From Candidatus Eiseniibacteriota bacterium (lineage in GTDB: Bacteria > Eisenbacteria > RBG-16-71-46 > CAIMUX01), in NCBI GenBank assembly GCA_020633975.1, contig JACKCR010000006.1, positions 62,001 to 126,000 of the forward strand: a stretch of 64,000 nucleotides of DNA, read 5' to 3'. Both the position numbers and the translations under genes were made by a program. The notes below the pieces were generated by a model that was not told the DNA's origin, did not search any database, and saw only the letters and a list, made by a program, of their open reading frames with translations. How positions within the stretch are numbered: the first letter of the stretch is position 1; each line of letters begins with the position of its first letter. This document shows, piece by piece, positions 23,725 through 32,725 of the stretch.

Positions 23725-25389
23725 CTACCGATGCCAACGAACGGACAGCTCGATCCGGTCGTCGTCCTCGTCCACTCCGTCCAAGTTGCCCTGGTTGTCG
23801 ATCGCGATGTGAGACGCGCGGACTTCGATGCGCAGCTCTCCGGTCGGCTCATAGGTGACCGCCAACGCGCCAACGGTCCTTCGCTCCACGACTCCTCGGA
23901 GCGACGAAGGATCGGAATCGTTGTCGGTCGAGCGCGGGTCCTCCGAGGGGTACCAAGGATCTCCGATCCGGCCCTCTCCATGCCTCGAGACGACGCCCTC
24001 AGCCTGCAGTCGCCATTCGATGCTGGGTTGCCAGGATACGAACGCGTGCAGGCTCTCCGAATCCGGGCCGAGGGGCCACCCGATCGGTTCCCCTTGATGC
24101 GCCCAGTCGCTGTCTTCGTACGACACGCTGTAGACGTAGTCGTACACCTTGGCTGCTTCGATGCCTGCGGACCACAGCGCGCCGTCCGTTTCGAGGACGG
24201 ACTCGGCGCCGGCCGAGAAGCCGAGCCGCGATGGATAGCTCGAGTCCTCCGTTCCGACGTCGTCGAGCAGCAGCTCAGCCCAGAGGAGGCCGGTCCCGAC
24301 TCTCGCCGTCGCGTCGATCTGTGCGAGGACGTTGTTCCGCACGGAGAGCGCGTCGTCCTCCTGGTAGACGTCCTGCGCGTGCATCCGGTCGAGGACGGAG
24401 TAAGGGACGATGCCGAGGAGGTAGAGCGGGTCGAACGGAGAACCGGGGAATGTGGCGCCTTCCGAGAGCCCGAGTACGAATCGGGGATGAGGTGTCCACT
24501 CGAGGCGATGGATCGCGACGTTCTTCTCGGCAGTCCGATTCACGGGGCCGGAGGACGAGTAGAACGAGAACGGCCCGAATGTCAGCCCGTAGTGGACTTG
24601 GTCCATCGGAGGCGCGACTCCGGAGAGGAGCAAGTTCCCGTTCCGTCCCGGACCCCAGTCGTGACGGAATCGACCGACTCGGAGGTAGTGGTCGCCGCGT
24701 GTCCAGGTGAGGTCGACCGATTCGACGAAGAGGAGGAAGTCCGTGTGGTTGACGAGCGCGTCGCCCAATGCGCGGCCGTCCTTCACGCGTCCGGCGAACA
24801 TGTCCTGGTTGAGGGAGAGGTTTGGCGTGAGGTGGAGGGAGCCGCGTATTCCCACACGCGGATGGTCGCCCCAGGTGGCGTCGCTACCGCCCCGCCACCT
24901 TCCTTCGAACCAGACATAGGGGCGAAGACGGAGACGGGTCGTGCCGAGAGGGCGGTCGATGAGCGGATCGAGAGGCGAAACGAGAGTCGTATCGAGAGGC
25001 GTATCGAGTGCGAGCTCTTCCGCGAACTCTCGCTCGATCCGGCGGACGGCCACTCCGACGTGGTTCTCGGCGCCCGACGGAGATCCGACCCGCCATCCGG
25101 CGATCCGCGACCGCAGGAGGTCCGAACTGGTGAGCACGCGGAGAGGGAGCACGCCTTGCGCCGCGAGTGTGCGGAGATCCTCGTGGGTGGGATCGGACGG
25201 GTCCGTCCACTCCGGGCCTAGCGGTCCGGAGTCCTGCGCCCAGGCCGTGCCCGCGACAGTACTGAAGTGGATCGCGAGCAGGGTGGCAAATGCGCCAACG
25301 ACCACGCCCGACGGAACGAGCCCGACTGGCTGGCCCAAGAGTCCGCGGCGTCCCAACGGAAGCCTCCATCCCGTTCTGCGAAGTGACAT
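23725..25389 (-). CDS. Wzi/CapA-type capsule assembly outer-membrane barrel
   Basis: A 554-residue protein with a signal region (GVVVGAFATLLAIHFSTVAG) ending at AWAQDS. The body alternates short strands with the Wzi-type signature YLRVGRFRHDWGPGRNGNLL followed by LSGVAPPMDQVHYG, and ends on an aromatic residue pair within RIELSVRWHR. Wzi proteins form 18-stranded barrels that attach capsular polysaccharide to the cell surface. A flippase gene begins 130 bases away on the opposite strand and a GT4 gene follows it, supporting a surface-glycan locus. The protein's strand-by-strand pattern was judged by eye. Confidence 0.75.
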   Translation of the reverse strand: MSLRRTGWRLPLGRRGLLGQPVGLVPSGVVVGAFATLLAIHFSTVAGTAWAQDSGPLGPEWTDPSDPTHEDLRTLAAQGVLPLRVLTSSDLLRSRIAGWRVGSPSGAENHVGVAVRRIEREFAEELALDTPLDTTLVSPLDPLIDRPLGTTRLRLRPYVWFEGRWRGGSDATWGDHPRVGIRGSLHLTPNLSLNQDMFAGRVKDGRALGDALVNHTDFLLFVESVDLTWTRGDHYLRVGRFRHDWGPGRNGNLLLSGVAPPMDQVHYGLTFGPFSFYSSSGPVNRTAEKNVAIHRLEWTPHPRFVLGLSEGATFPGSPFDPLYLLGIVPYSVLDRMHAQDVYQEDDALSVRNNVLAQIDATARVGTGLLWAELLLDDVGTEDSSYPSRLGFSAGAESVLETDGALWSAGIEAAKVYDYVYSVSYEDSDWAHQGEPIGWPLGPDSESLHAFVSWQPSIEWRLQAEGVVSRHGEGRIGDPWYPSEDPRSTDNDSDPSSLRGVVERRTVGALAVTYEPTGELRIEVRASHIAIDNQGNLDGVDEDDDRIELSVRWHR

Positions 25390-25518
25390 AGCGGAGCGAA
25401 CGCTAGCACAAGTCCGGGTATACTCCCCAGACCCGACACTGAGCTGCGAGTCTGTTCGCGGACGGTGCCGGGGACCGGGAAGAGCGCAGCAGCGCCGCGC
25501 CGCAATCGAGAGGGCTCG

Positions 25519-26889
25519 TTGATCTCGAGAATCCGCCGACTACTGGATCGAGCTGTCCAGACCCAGTTCATCAAGGACGCGAGTGTTCTCACCGGCGCGC
25601 AGCTCCTCGTCACGCTGCTGGCCTTCGTCCAGGGCGTCGTCGTGGCGTCCTGGCTCGGGCCGGCCAACTACGGGATCGCACTCCTCATCATCTCCATCCC
25701 ATCGATGATGTTCGGCATCCTCGATGCTCGGACGAGCGCCGCGGCGGTCAAGTACCTGAGCGAGTTCAAGGCCGAGGGAAGCCCCGCTCGCGCGCTTGCG
25801 ATGTGCAAGCTGGCCTACAGTCTCGACTTCGGAATCGCTGCGGTGGTGTTCCTCGCGGTCGCGGCAGTGGCGCCATGGGCACAGACTCGGGTCGTCCACT
25901 CGGAAGGGACGGCCGGCCTCATCGTTCTCTTTGCGGCCGCGTACCTTCCCCGTGCGCTCACCGGAAGCTCGCAGTCGATTCTCACCGTTTCGGGGAACTA
26001 CCGTTCCATGGCCATCGCGCAGCTGGTGGCCAAGGTGGTTGGACTCGTCTCCGTTCTCGTATTGGTTTGGGCAGGGTGGGGCGTCCGTGGAGTGATCTTC
26101 GGACGGATGGCGGAGATCACCACCTTGGGCGTTTCTCTCGGAGTTCTCGCCGCCGGATCGGTCCGGAAAGCGTGGGGCGGCTCATGGCTCGGGTCCAGCT
26201 TCGATTCCCTTGCCGGACGTCGCCGAGAGATCTTCCGCTTCCTCGGCTACACCGAGCTGACCGAGCTCGCGCAGGTGGTGACCAAGCAAGCGGACGTCGT
26301 GATCCTCGGATACTTCGGCGGCCCCACCGAAGCGGGATACTATGGACTGGCACGCCGGCTGACCGGCTTCGCAGGCACGATCGTCGAACCGCTACAGTCC
26401 GTGCTCTTCCCCCGTCTCGCGAGATACTGGGCGGAAACAGACTTTGGCGGGCTTTCTCGAACCCTCCGGCGCTTCGTCTTCGGAATCAGCCTTCCGCTCG
26501 CCGGCGCGATCTTTCTCGCCATCTTCATCGTCGGCCCGTTCATCCACTACGTGGTGGGCTCTGAGTTCGACCCCGCTGCCCCGGTCTCCCGAATCGTGTT
26601 CGGGTCGACGGCTTGCTGGGTGGCGACGTGCTGGGTGCGGCCGCTCTTCCATGCCATGGGGGAGGTCCGCTTTCTCTTCGGCTATGCCCTCGTCCTGAAC
26701 CTGGCCTCTCTGGCGGGATTCCTACTCTTGGCCGAGAGCGATGGGGCGGCAGGGATCGGCTGGGTCCACCTGGTGCTGGGTGGGATTGTGGGGCCCCTGG
26801 TTTCGGTCCGATTCGCGTTCCACCGACTGAATCAGGCTCGGAGCGCTCCGGCGCCTGCGAAGGCATCCGACGCTACCCCACCTCGCTAG
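25519..26889 (+). CDS. Wzx-like polysaccharide flippase (MOP superfamily)
   Basis: A polytopic protein of 456 residues if it starts at the TTG (GAGAGGG five bases upstream); a GTG at 25465 would add 18 residues but lacks a ribosome site. Twelve or so hydrophobic segments are visible, the first at about LLVTLLAFVQGVVVASWLG, with the paired charged loops of MATE/MOP flippases (for example ADVVILGYFGGPTEAGYYGL). These proteins move undecaprenyl-linked oligosaccharides across the inner membrane. Its divergent neighbour is the Wzi-like barrel and its convergent neighbour a GT4 enzyme, so a surface-glycan role is the best reading. Confidence 0.82.
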   Translation: MISRIRRLLDRAVQTQFIKDASVLTGAQLLVTLLAFVQGVVVASWLGPANYGIALLIISIPSMMFGILDARTSAAAVKYLSEFKAEGSPARALAMCKLAYSLDFGIAAVVFLAVAAVAPWAQTRVVHSEGTAGLIVLFAAAYLPRALTGSSQSILTVSGNYRSMAIAQLVAKVVGLVSVLVLVWAGWGVRGVIFGRMAEITTLGVSLGVLAAGSVRKAWGGSWLGSSFDSLAGRRREIFRFLGYTELTELAQVVTKQADVVILGYFGGPTEAGYYGLARRLTGFAGTIVEPLQSVLFPRLARYWAETDFGGLSRTLRRFVFGISLPLAGAIFLAIFIVGPFIHYVVGSEFDPAAPVSRIVFGSTACWVATCWVRPLFHAMGEVRFLFGYALVLNLASLAGFLLLAESDGAAGIGWVHLVLGGIVGPLVSVRFAFHRLNQARSAPAPAKASDATPPR

Positions 26890-26905
26890 GAAGGCTCTTC
26901 CGAAC

Positions 26906-28045
26906 TCAGGCCGACGTCCCTGAATCTCCAGCCCTTCCGGAAATCAGCCGCGCGTAGAGAGCCTCGTAGTTCTGGATCATCACGCTCAGCTCGTACTGGG
27001 AGTGGGCGAGGTCGAAGCCCCGTTGGGCCATGCTCTCCGCGAGGGCAGGATCCCCGATCACCTCGAGGATCCGTTCGGCCAGGGCAATGTGATCTCCGGG
27101 CGGGAAGAGAAGCCCCGCGTGGCCGACCGTCTCCACCATCCCCCCGATCGCCGAAGCGATGACGGGAGTCCTACAGGCCATCGTCTCGACCGAGATGGTT
27201 CCGAACATCTCCTCCCACACGGAGGGCAGCACGACGACGAACGCATGCTGGTAGTACTCGACGAGGGTGCTCATCGAGACCTCTCCCCGGAACTCCACTC
27301 GATCGTCGACTTCCAGTTCTCGAGTCAGCTGCTCCAGATCGCCGCGCTCGGGTCCGTCGCCGAGCACGACGACGGGAAAGCTGTGTCCCCGGCGCCGACA
27401 CTCCGCGACAGCGCGGATCAGATGCACTCCACCCTTCTCCGGCGTGAGGCGGGCCGCGAAGAGCAGGTAGTCACGGCGCGGGGATTCGGCCGGCACCAGC
27501 TCGTCCATCGGAAGTCCGTAGGGGACATATGGCGACCCTTCGGGAAGGCGAGGCAGGAAGAACCGACAGGTTCCCACGATGGTCATGAACCGGTCTCTCG
27601 CACGCTGCGCGAGTGGGTCGAGAAGCCAATGTCGCGGACTCTTCGTGAAGTGGGTCTGCTCACACCAGAGGCAGGGCATCTCGAACCGACACTTCGGCTC
27701 CCACCAGCGCCAGTGGAGCGCGCGTCCGCAGAGCCGATCTCCCGACTCGTGGTAGACGTAGAGCATCGGCTTGTGCTGGAGGAGCCCAAAGGTGAGAACC
27801 GGCCAGGAGTGGATGTTCAGGTGGACGACGTCCGCCTCGGCGACGAGTCGGCGGAGCGTTCCGTAGCTCGGGCGGTAGTGGATCGGAAAGCCCAGATCCG
27901 CTGGAGTGCTCGGAGGATCGGTATGGGTCGCGACGACCGAAACCTCGTGGCCCCGCCCGGCGAGACCGGCCGCGAGCCGCGTCGTGTGCAGCTGCTTGCC
28001 ACCCACGGAAGGGAACGCCTTCCGATTGACGATCAGGATCCGCAA
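26906..28045 (-). CDS. Family 4 glycosyltransferase (GT-B fold)
   Basis: A 379-residue cytoplasmic enzyme. A TTG start is supported by GGGCGGAG upstream; the first residues are MRILIVNRKAFPSVGGKQLH, the usual N-terminal strand and loop of GT4 enzymes. The donor-binding C-terminal domain contains LLFAARLTPEKGGVHLIRAV, VVLGDGPERGDLEQLT and the EX7E-like segment around SVWEEMFGTISVETMACRTP. GT4 members use nucleotide-activated sugars to build lipopolysaccharide or capsule chains. It converges on the flippase gene by 16 bases. Sugar and linkage cannot be predicted. Confidence 0.9.
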   Translation of the reverse strand: MRILIVNRKAFPSVGGKQLHTTRLAAGLAGRGHEVSVVATHTDPPSTPADLGFPIHYRPSYGTLRRLVAEADVVHLNIHSWPVLTFGLLQHKPMLYVYHESGDRLCGRALHWRWWEPKCRFEMPCLWCEQTHFTKSPRHWLLDPLAQRARDRFMTIVGTCRFFLPRLPEGSPYVPYGLPMDELVPAESPRRDYLLFAARLTPEKGGVHLIRAVAECRRRGHSFPVVVLGDGPERGDLEQLTRELEVDDRVEFRGEVSMSTLVEYYQHAFVVVLPSVWEEMFGTISVETMACRTPVIASAIGGMVETVGHAGLLFPPGDHIALAERILEVIGDPALAESMAQRGFDLAHSQYELSVMIQNYEALYARLISGRAGDSGTSA

Positions 28046-28139
28046 CTCCGCCCCCGATGCGTATGAGGTCGACGGCGGAATGTGCTACGACGGCGTCGAC
28101 ATGTCAATCGACGAGCACGCAGAACTCGTGGCGAGAGGA

Positions 28140-31100
28140 CTACCGCAACACGGTGGCCTTCTTGCTGAAGGTTCTGCCTCCCGCTCGGAGCTGGGTCCAG
28201 TAGATGCCGCTCGCCAGGGGATGGCCCGCGTCATCCGAGCCATCCCAGACGACCGCGTGTGGGCCGGCTTCGAGCTCGCCGTTGGTCAAGGTCCGCACCC
28301 GACGTCCGCCCACGTCGAACACCGCGAGTTCCACTGGCCCACTCTGCGCGAGGGAGAAGCGGATCGTGGTCCTCGGGTTGAACGGATTGGGGCTGTTCTG
28401 GAACAGGACGGAGTGAGGTACGGCTCCCAGGTCGTATGGGTCGATGCCGGCCGGAGGTGCGTACGGGTCCATCCACATGGACGGAAACTCCGAGTAGTCG
28501 GTCTCGTAGATCCACTCCACGGCCGCGGCGATCTCGTTTCGAGCCGCTCCGCTCACGTTCTGGGCGCTGCTGACGCACCGTTCCTCTCCGGGCGAGTGGA
28601 GTGCGAGGTGATGCCAGGACACTCCATCGAGGACGGTGCGGTAGTTTCCGTCGCCTCCGCCGCCTTCCGAGAGCCGTTCGTTCACTACCTGAGCGAAACC
28701 CGTCTCGGAGAGGTCGTCGTGGTCCACGTACATCCGGTTCCCGATCCCGGTGGAGGCGGTTCCGAGGACATCGAAGCGGAACTGCTGGGGACACCAGTTG
28801 CCGTAGGCGTCGTACTCGTAGTCGGCACTCGAGTTCTCCGTCTCGTAGACGCTACCCAGATCGAGTCGCGCCTCGATCCCGACGCAGGTGTCGTGACTGC
28901 CCGTGAAGTCCGAGTAAGCGTCTTCCACGTGAGTCGCGCCCATCTTTGCTAGCAGCGTCGGTGCATTGACCGAGAGCGCCTTCGCAATGCCGTCTCCGTT
29001 TGCGACCAGACCAAGGGGAACACCACCTCCAAAGTCCTGTGCGGAGGTGAGCCAATCCGAGATCAATGCGAAGTCTTCCGGCCACATGAACTGGGTGATG
29101 TTGTTGGAGCCGGAGTTGATGAAGACTCCGCGATACCCGAGTAACTGGTAGAGCGTGCAGCCGTTGTTGGAGAGGCCATCCTGTCCCCGCGTCAACGGTG
29201 CCTTCCAGTTCGAGGTTGCGTCGAAGTAGTCGTATCGGTCGTAGCGGAGTCCGAGCGAGTCGAAGGCGGCTCCGATGAACCATTGCTCGTTCTGGTTGCT
29301 GCCATCGATGTAGAGCAGGGACGGGTGTCGCCAGGTCTCACCGACCGGCTCCCAGCTCGGCAGGATCTCGAACTCGTAGAAGAACCCTCCGGACGTGTCC
29401 GGAAGGAAGTACTTGGTGGACGGCGTAGCGACGTAGTTCGAGGTGAGGAAGTACTCGATCCGAGTCCCTGGGAAGAGAACATCATCCGGAATGATTTCGA
29501 CATCGTCGCTCAGCTCGGGGCCGCTTCGTCCCCATGCCGCCCAGTCCTCCTCCTTGAGATACGTGGCGAACTTGTTCTTGAACGCATTCGTTCCCAGCTG
29601 GCAGGAGTCCATCGATGCAGACGCGAAGTCACCGGCTTCGATGTCCACACCCGTCGCGGCGGCTACGGAGCTCAGCCAGTCCGCGTAACGGGAGCCTGCG
29701 CCCGGGCCGACGCGTGGCACGCGGAACCAGAACTCGGCCTCCCAGGAGCCGTCCGGTGAGCTGACGATCGGACCGCCGACCGCGAGGGAGTCACCGAGCA
29801 CCCATGGCAGCGTGTTCCCGAAGCCGACCACGTTCCGCGTGACGTCGGCGCGTCCCGGTTCTCCCGGATCGTTGTAGGAAGTGCCCTGCGCGAACCCGTC
29901 CTGGAAGCGAAGTCCGTTGTCGATCGCGATCGGGGGAGCTTCGGTCACGCGGGTGAAGCAGATCCGGACGTTGTCGAGGAGCGGGGTCTCGTTCGTGATC
30001 CCGGTGCAGAGTTCCGGGGGAATCCCGAACGCGTCGCACGAAGCGAAGATCTCGTACGCGAAACGGATCTGCTCTGCGTCTGGAGGAATTGGTGACTCCG
30101 TCGTGGAGAGGTTCACGCGGTATGCGGAGCAAACCGGCTCAGAGCCCTCGAAGAAGAATCCCGCCGGTCCGACCCGTTCCGACCAGACGGACTCTCCCGT
30201 CAGCTCGCACACGTCGGGGAAGTACTGTGCTCCCGGTCGATAGAACACACCGTTGGCTTGGGGTAGTCGCGAGTACTGGTCCCAGTCGACGAACACCTGG
30301 ACGGGCGCGTCGCCGGGAAGTGTGATCGAGTTCACGTCGTTCAGTACATCGACTGCAGGCGAGACGCCGATGGTGTGTTGGCCTTCCGGGTGGGACGCAC
30401 TCGCGGGCGGACCCTCGTGCAGCTTGAGAACGCCGCCGTCGAGATCACACTGGCACGACTCCTCGATGACGTAGTCACCGAGTTGCTCGACACCGAGGAA
30501 CGACCCGATCGGCGGGCAGGCCGACGCACTCCATCCGTCTAGGCCTGACTCGAAGTCGTACGAGTTGGCTCCGATCTGGACGTCGTCGAAGCCGGCAGGA
30601 CCGTAGGAGGAGTCGAAGAGGCCGTCTTCGTCGGACCAGGAACCGTCTGACGTCACCTCGAACACGATCCGGAACTCGGACTCACCGGCGAAGTCCGACG
30701 ACGTGAGGACGTCACTGTCGACGACTCCCGGCGGAGGGGAGAGCGGATGGTCGCCCGCGACTCCGATCAAACCGGTGTAGTTCCTCAGGCCGATTCGGGT
30801 CTCGGAGGACACCAGCTCCAAGTAGACGTTGGTGTAGTCGAACGCGAGCTCAGTCTCGTTGAAGTGCTTCCAGCTGATGGCGACGTCCCCGCCGGTATGG
30901 GTCTGGATCGGACTCGACAGGAGTTGGCACCAGCCGTTTCCGTACCCGATCCCTCCGTCCCAGCAGAGGTCCCTCGCCTCCGTTCCGGTAACGCCGATCC
31001 AGGCCGAGCCGGTTCCAGAGAGGATCGGTGCGTCCACGTCGTTCCAGGGGTCTGCGTTCCACGAGGACGCCGTGATCTGTCGACCGTAGACGTCGAGCTG

Positions 31101-31448
31101 CGCCGTGAGGTCGATCTCCTCCCATCCCTGCAGACCGTCGAACGTCCACACGCCTCCCAGGATGGCGAACCCGTCGCCGTCGACGTTCCCGAAGCAGAGC
31201 GTGTCTCCAGCGGCCCTCTGACCTTTGCCGACGACGGCGTGGAGGCCGGATGCCTCAGAAGTGCCGGAAGCCGGAGAGCGGAGGTGGAACTCCTCGCGAA
31301 AGGTCGCGCCGGGTAGCTGTTCGGCTGCGCGGATGCCGCCGTATGTGCTCAGGTCGCGGAGAGGTGTCGCGGACTCTCGAGCATCCACGTGTGTGGCGGC
31401 GAGGAGCGAGACCACGACGATGATGAGCAGAGCTGGAGACGGTTTCAT
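28140..31448 (-). CDS. Giant secreted protein with C-terminal sorting tail (paralogue 2)
   Basis: A 1102-residue protein. The ATG at 31448 is preceded by GGGAGGAG, and the signal peptide is MKPSPALLIIVVVSLLAATH. Its layout follows the paralogue at 17717-20986 throughout: N-terminal DTLCFGNVDGDGFAILGG-type segment, SDGSWSDEDGLFDSSYGP, CDAFGIPPELCTGITNETP, DGVSWHHLAL, and the end PNPFNPRTTIRFSL then VFDVGGRRVRTLT. The tail is a closer match to the PNPFNPxTxI consensus than the other copy. The two are diverged copies, not recent duplicates. Function unknown; a surface-anchored adhesin or enzyme scaffold would fit. Confidence 0.83.
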   Translation of the reverse strand: MKPSPALLIIVVVSLLAATHVDARESATPLRDLSTYGGIRAAEQLPGATFREEFHLRSPASGTSEASGLHAVVGKGQRAAGDTLCFGNVDGDGFAILGGVWTFDGLQGWEEIDLTAQLDVYGRQITASSWNADPWNDVDAPILSGTGSAWIGVTGTEARDLCWDGGIGYGNGWCQLLSSPIQTHTGGDVAISWKHFNETELAFDYTNVYLELVSSETRIGLRNYTGLIGVAGDHPLSPPPGVVDSDVLTSSDFAGESEFRIVFEVTSDGSWSDEDGLFDSSYGPAGFDDVQIGANSYDFESGLDGWSASACPPIGSFLGVEQLGDYVIEESCQCDLDGGVLKLHEGPPASASHPEGQHTIGVSPAVDVLNDVNSITLPGDAPVQVFVDWDQYSRLPQANGVFYRPGAQYFPDVCELTGESVWSERVGPAGFFFEGSEPVCSAYRVNLSTTESPIPPDAEQIRFAYEIFASCDAFGIPPELCTGITNETPLLDNVRICFTRVTEAPPIAIDNGLRFQDGFAQGTSYNDPGEPGRADVTRNVVGFGNTLPWVLGDSLAVGGPIVSSPDGSWEAEFWFRVPRVGPGAGSRYADWLSSVAAATGVDIEAGDFASASMDSCQLGTNAFKNKFATYLKEEDWAAWGRSGPELSDDVEIIPDDVLFPGTRIEYFLTSNYVATPSTKYFLPDTSGGFFYEFEILPSWEPVGETWRHPSLLYIDGSNQNEQWFIGAAFDSLGLRYDRYDYFDATSNWKAPLTRGQDGLSNNGCTLYQLLGYRGVFINSGSNNITQFMWPEDFALISDWLTSAQDFGGGVPLGLVANGDGIAKALSVNAPTLLAKMGATHVEDAYSDFTGSHDTCVGIEARLDLGSVYETENSSADYEYDAYGNWCPQQFRFDVLGTASTGIGNRMYVDHDDLSETGFAQVVNERLSEGGGGDGNYRTVLDGVSWHHLALHSPGEERCVSSAQNVSGAARNEIAAAVEWIYETDYSEFPSMWMDPYAPPAGIDPYDLGAVPHSVLFQNSPNPFNPRTTIRFSLAQSGPVELAVFDVGGRRVRTLTNGELEAGPHAVVWDGSDDAGHPLASGIYWTQLRAGGRTFSKKATVLR

Positions 31449-31627
31449 CACTCCTCCCACGGGGAGCGGGACTTCGATCGCGCGCAACGAGACGCGCGAG
31501 GACTACGGAGGGGGGTGGATCTGGTCGTGGGAACGGTCCCGGCGTGTCCCCGACCCTGGATAGGATAGCACGGCGGTCCGGGGGCGTGGCGCTCGGCAGG
31601 TCACACGGCGCTTGCCCGTCGCGTGAC

Positions 31628-31664
31628 GCTCGGTGACGTGGCGCTAGCTCGGTGACGTGGCGCT
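31628..31664. repeat. 18-bp direct repeat across the cdaA stop codon
   Basis: The sequence GCTCGGTGACGTGGCGCT occurs twice, separated by one base, and the cdaA stop codon lies on the junction. One copy encodes the last residues of the CdaA tail; the other lies just past the stop in the 3' untranslated region. A simple slippage duplication is the easiest origin. Confidence 0.8.
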
Positions 31665-32594
31665 GGCGGGACGAGGTGGAGTCTCGTCGCCGGAGCTGGA
31701 CCCGATGGTCGCGTCGTCGGAATCGGCGCGCTCGGCCTTCTCCTTGCGCTCGGGCGCGCGGGGCGCCTTCTCCTTCCGGTCGAGGCGGGTCGTGTTCTTC
31801 TCCGCCCGCTCGGCTTCCGCCTCGGCCTTCTCGGCCCGGTCGTCGGCGGGCGTGAGGAACTGGGCGAGCACGCCCTTGAGCTCGTTCGGGTCGACGTTGC
31901 GAATGAGTCGCCCGTTCTCCGCGATGGAGATCTGCCGGGTCTCCTCCGACACGGCGATCGCGAGGGCGTCCGTCTCTTCCGAGATGCCGAGGATGGCCCG
32001 GTGACGCGTTCCGTAGGAGCGGTCGAGCGTCGTGGACGTGCTGAGTGGCAGGATGCACCCGGCCGCGACGATCTGGTTTCCGCGGACGATGATCGCGCCG
32101 TCATGGAGCGGTGAAGGCGGTGTGAAGACGGTCTCGATGAGTTCGGCGGTGAGGTTCGATTCGAGCAAGGTTCCCGTCTCGATGTAGCCGCGGAGCTGCG
32201 AGTTCCGCTCCATCACCACGATCGCCCCGAGTCCGCGCTTCCGGAGATTCTGGACCGCGTCCTCGATCTCTCCGAGGTGCGACGCTTCCTGCAGCTTGAA
32301 CACCCGCTTGAAGAGCTTGCTGTTTCCCATCATCGAAAGGCCACGGCGGAGTTCCGGCTGGAAGATGATGAGGAATGCGACCACCCAGACGGTTCGGAGC
32401 GAAGCGAGGAGCCACTGCACCATCGAGAGGTGGAACACGTCCGCGAGCAAGGAGAGCAGGATGATGGCCATGAGGCCGAGGAACATCTGAAGGGCGCGCG
32501 TACCGCGGACGAGCAGAAACAGGTGATAGATGAGGAACGTGACGATCACGAAGTCGATGACAAGGTTGACGATCCAACCTCCCGTGAACTTCAT
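31644..32594 (-). CDS. cdaA: Diadenylate cyclase (c-di-AMP synthase)
   Basis: A 316-residue protein that makes cyclic di-AMP from two ATP. Three hydrophobic segments at the N-terminus (residues 8-28, 35-55, 60-80) place it in the inner membrane. The DAC domain is intact, with the catalytic DGA in LHDGAIIVRGNQIV (near 163) and the GTRHRAILGISEETDA signature. After the domain comes a long tail of about 60 residues, rich in Glu, Lys, Arg and Ala (AEKAEAEAERAEKNTTRLDR) and ending in Ser/Pro, which is not part of usual CdaA. The gene is last in the run tilS-hpt-ftsH-folP-cdaA, a recurrent order. Partners that regulate CdaA (CdaR, GlmM) are not in view. Confidence 0.93.
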   Translation of the reverse strand: MKFTGGWIVNLVIDFVIVTFLIYHLFLLVRGTRALQMFLGLMAIILLSLLADVFHLSMVQWLLASLRTVWVVAFLIIFQPELRRGLSMMGNSKLFKRVFKLQEASHLGEIEDAVQNLRKRGLGAIVVMERNSQLRGYIETGTLLESNLTAELIETVFTPPSPLHDGAIIVRGNQIVAAGCILPLSTSTTLDRSYGTRHRAILGISEETDALAIAVSEETRQISIAENGRLIRNVDPNELKGVLAQFLTPADDRAEKAEAEAERAEKNTTRLDRKEKAPRAPERKEKAERADSDDATIGSSSGDETPPRPASATSPS

Positions 32595-32725
32595 CGTGCC
32601 TCCCTGACATCACTCCGTCGTCTGCAACGCATCCGGCGAAGGGCCCTTCAATGGCTTGCTAGGATCCGCCGAGATCATACGGGACCCAACAGCTGACGCA
32701 AACCGGCTCGCTCGTCTCCCTACTC

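Noticed and set aside
23692-25221. A 509-codon open frame on the plus strand opposite the Wzi-like gene
   Set aside because: It is rich in Arg, Val and Glu, lacks a ribosome site and lies wholly within a convincing minus-strand barrel gene; codon-position bias in GC-rich DNA keeps antisense frames open.
25419-25424. TATACT upstream of the flippase gene as a promoter
   Set aside because: No matching -35 element is found 16-19 bases upstream, so a lone hexamer in GC-rich DNA is insufficient.
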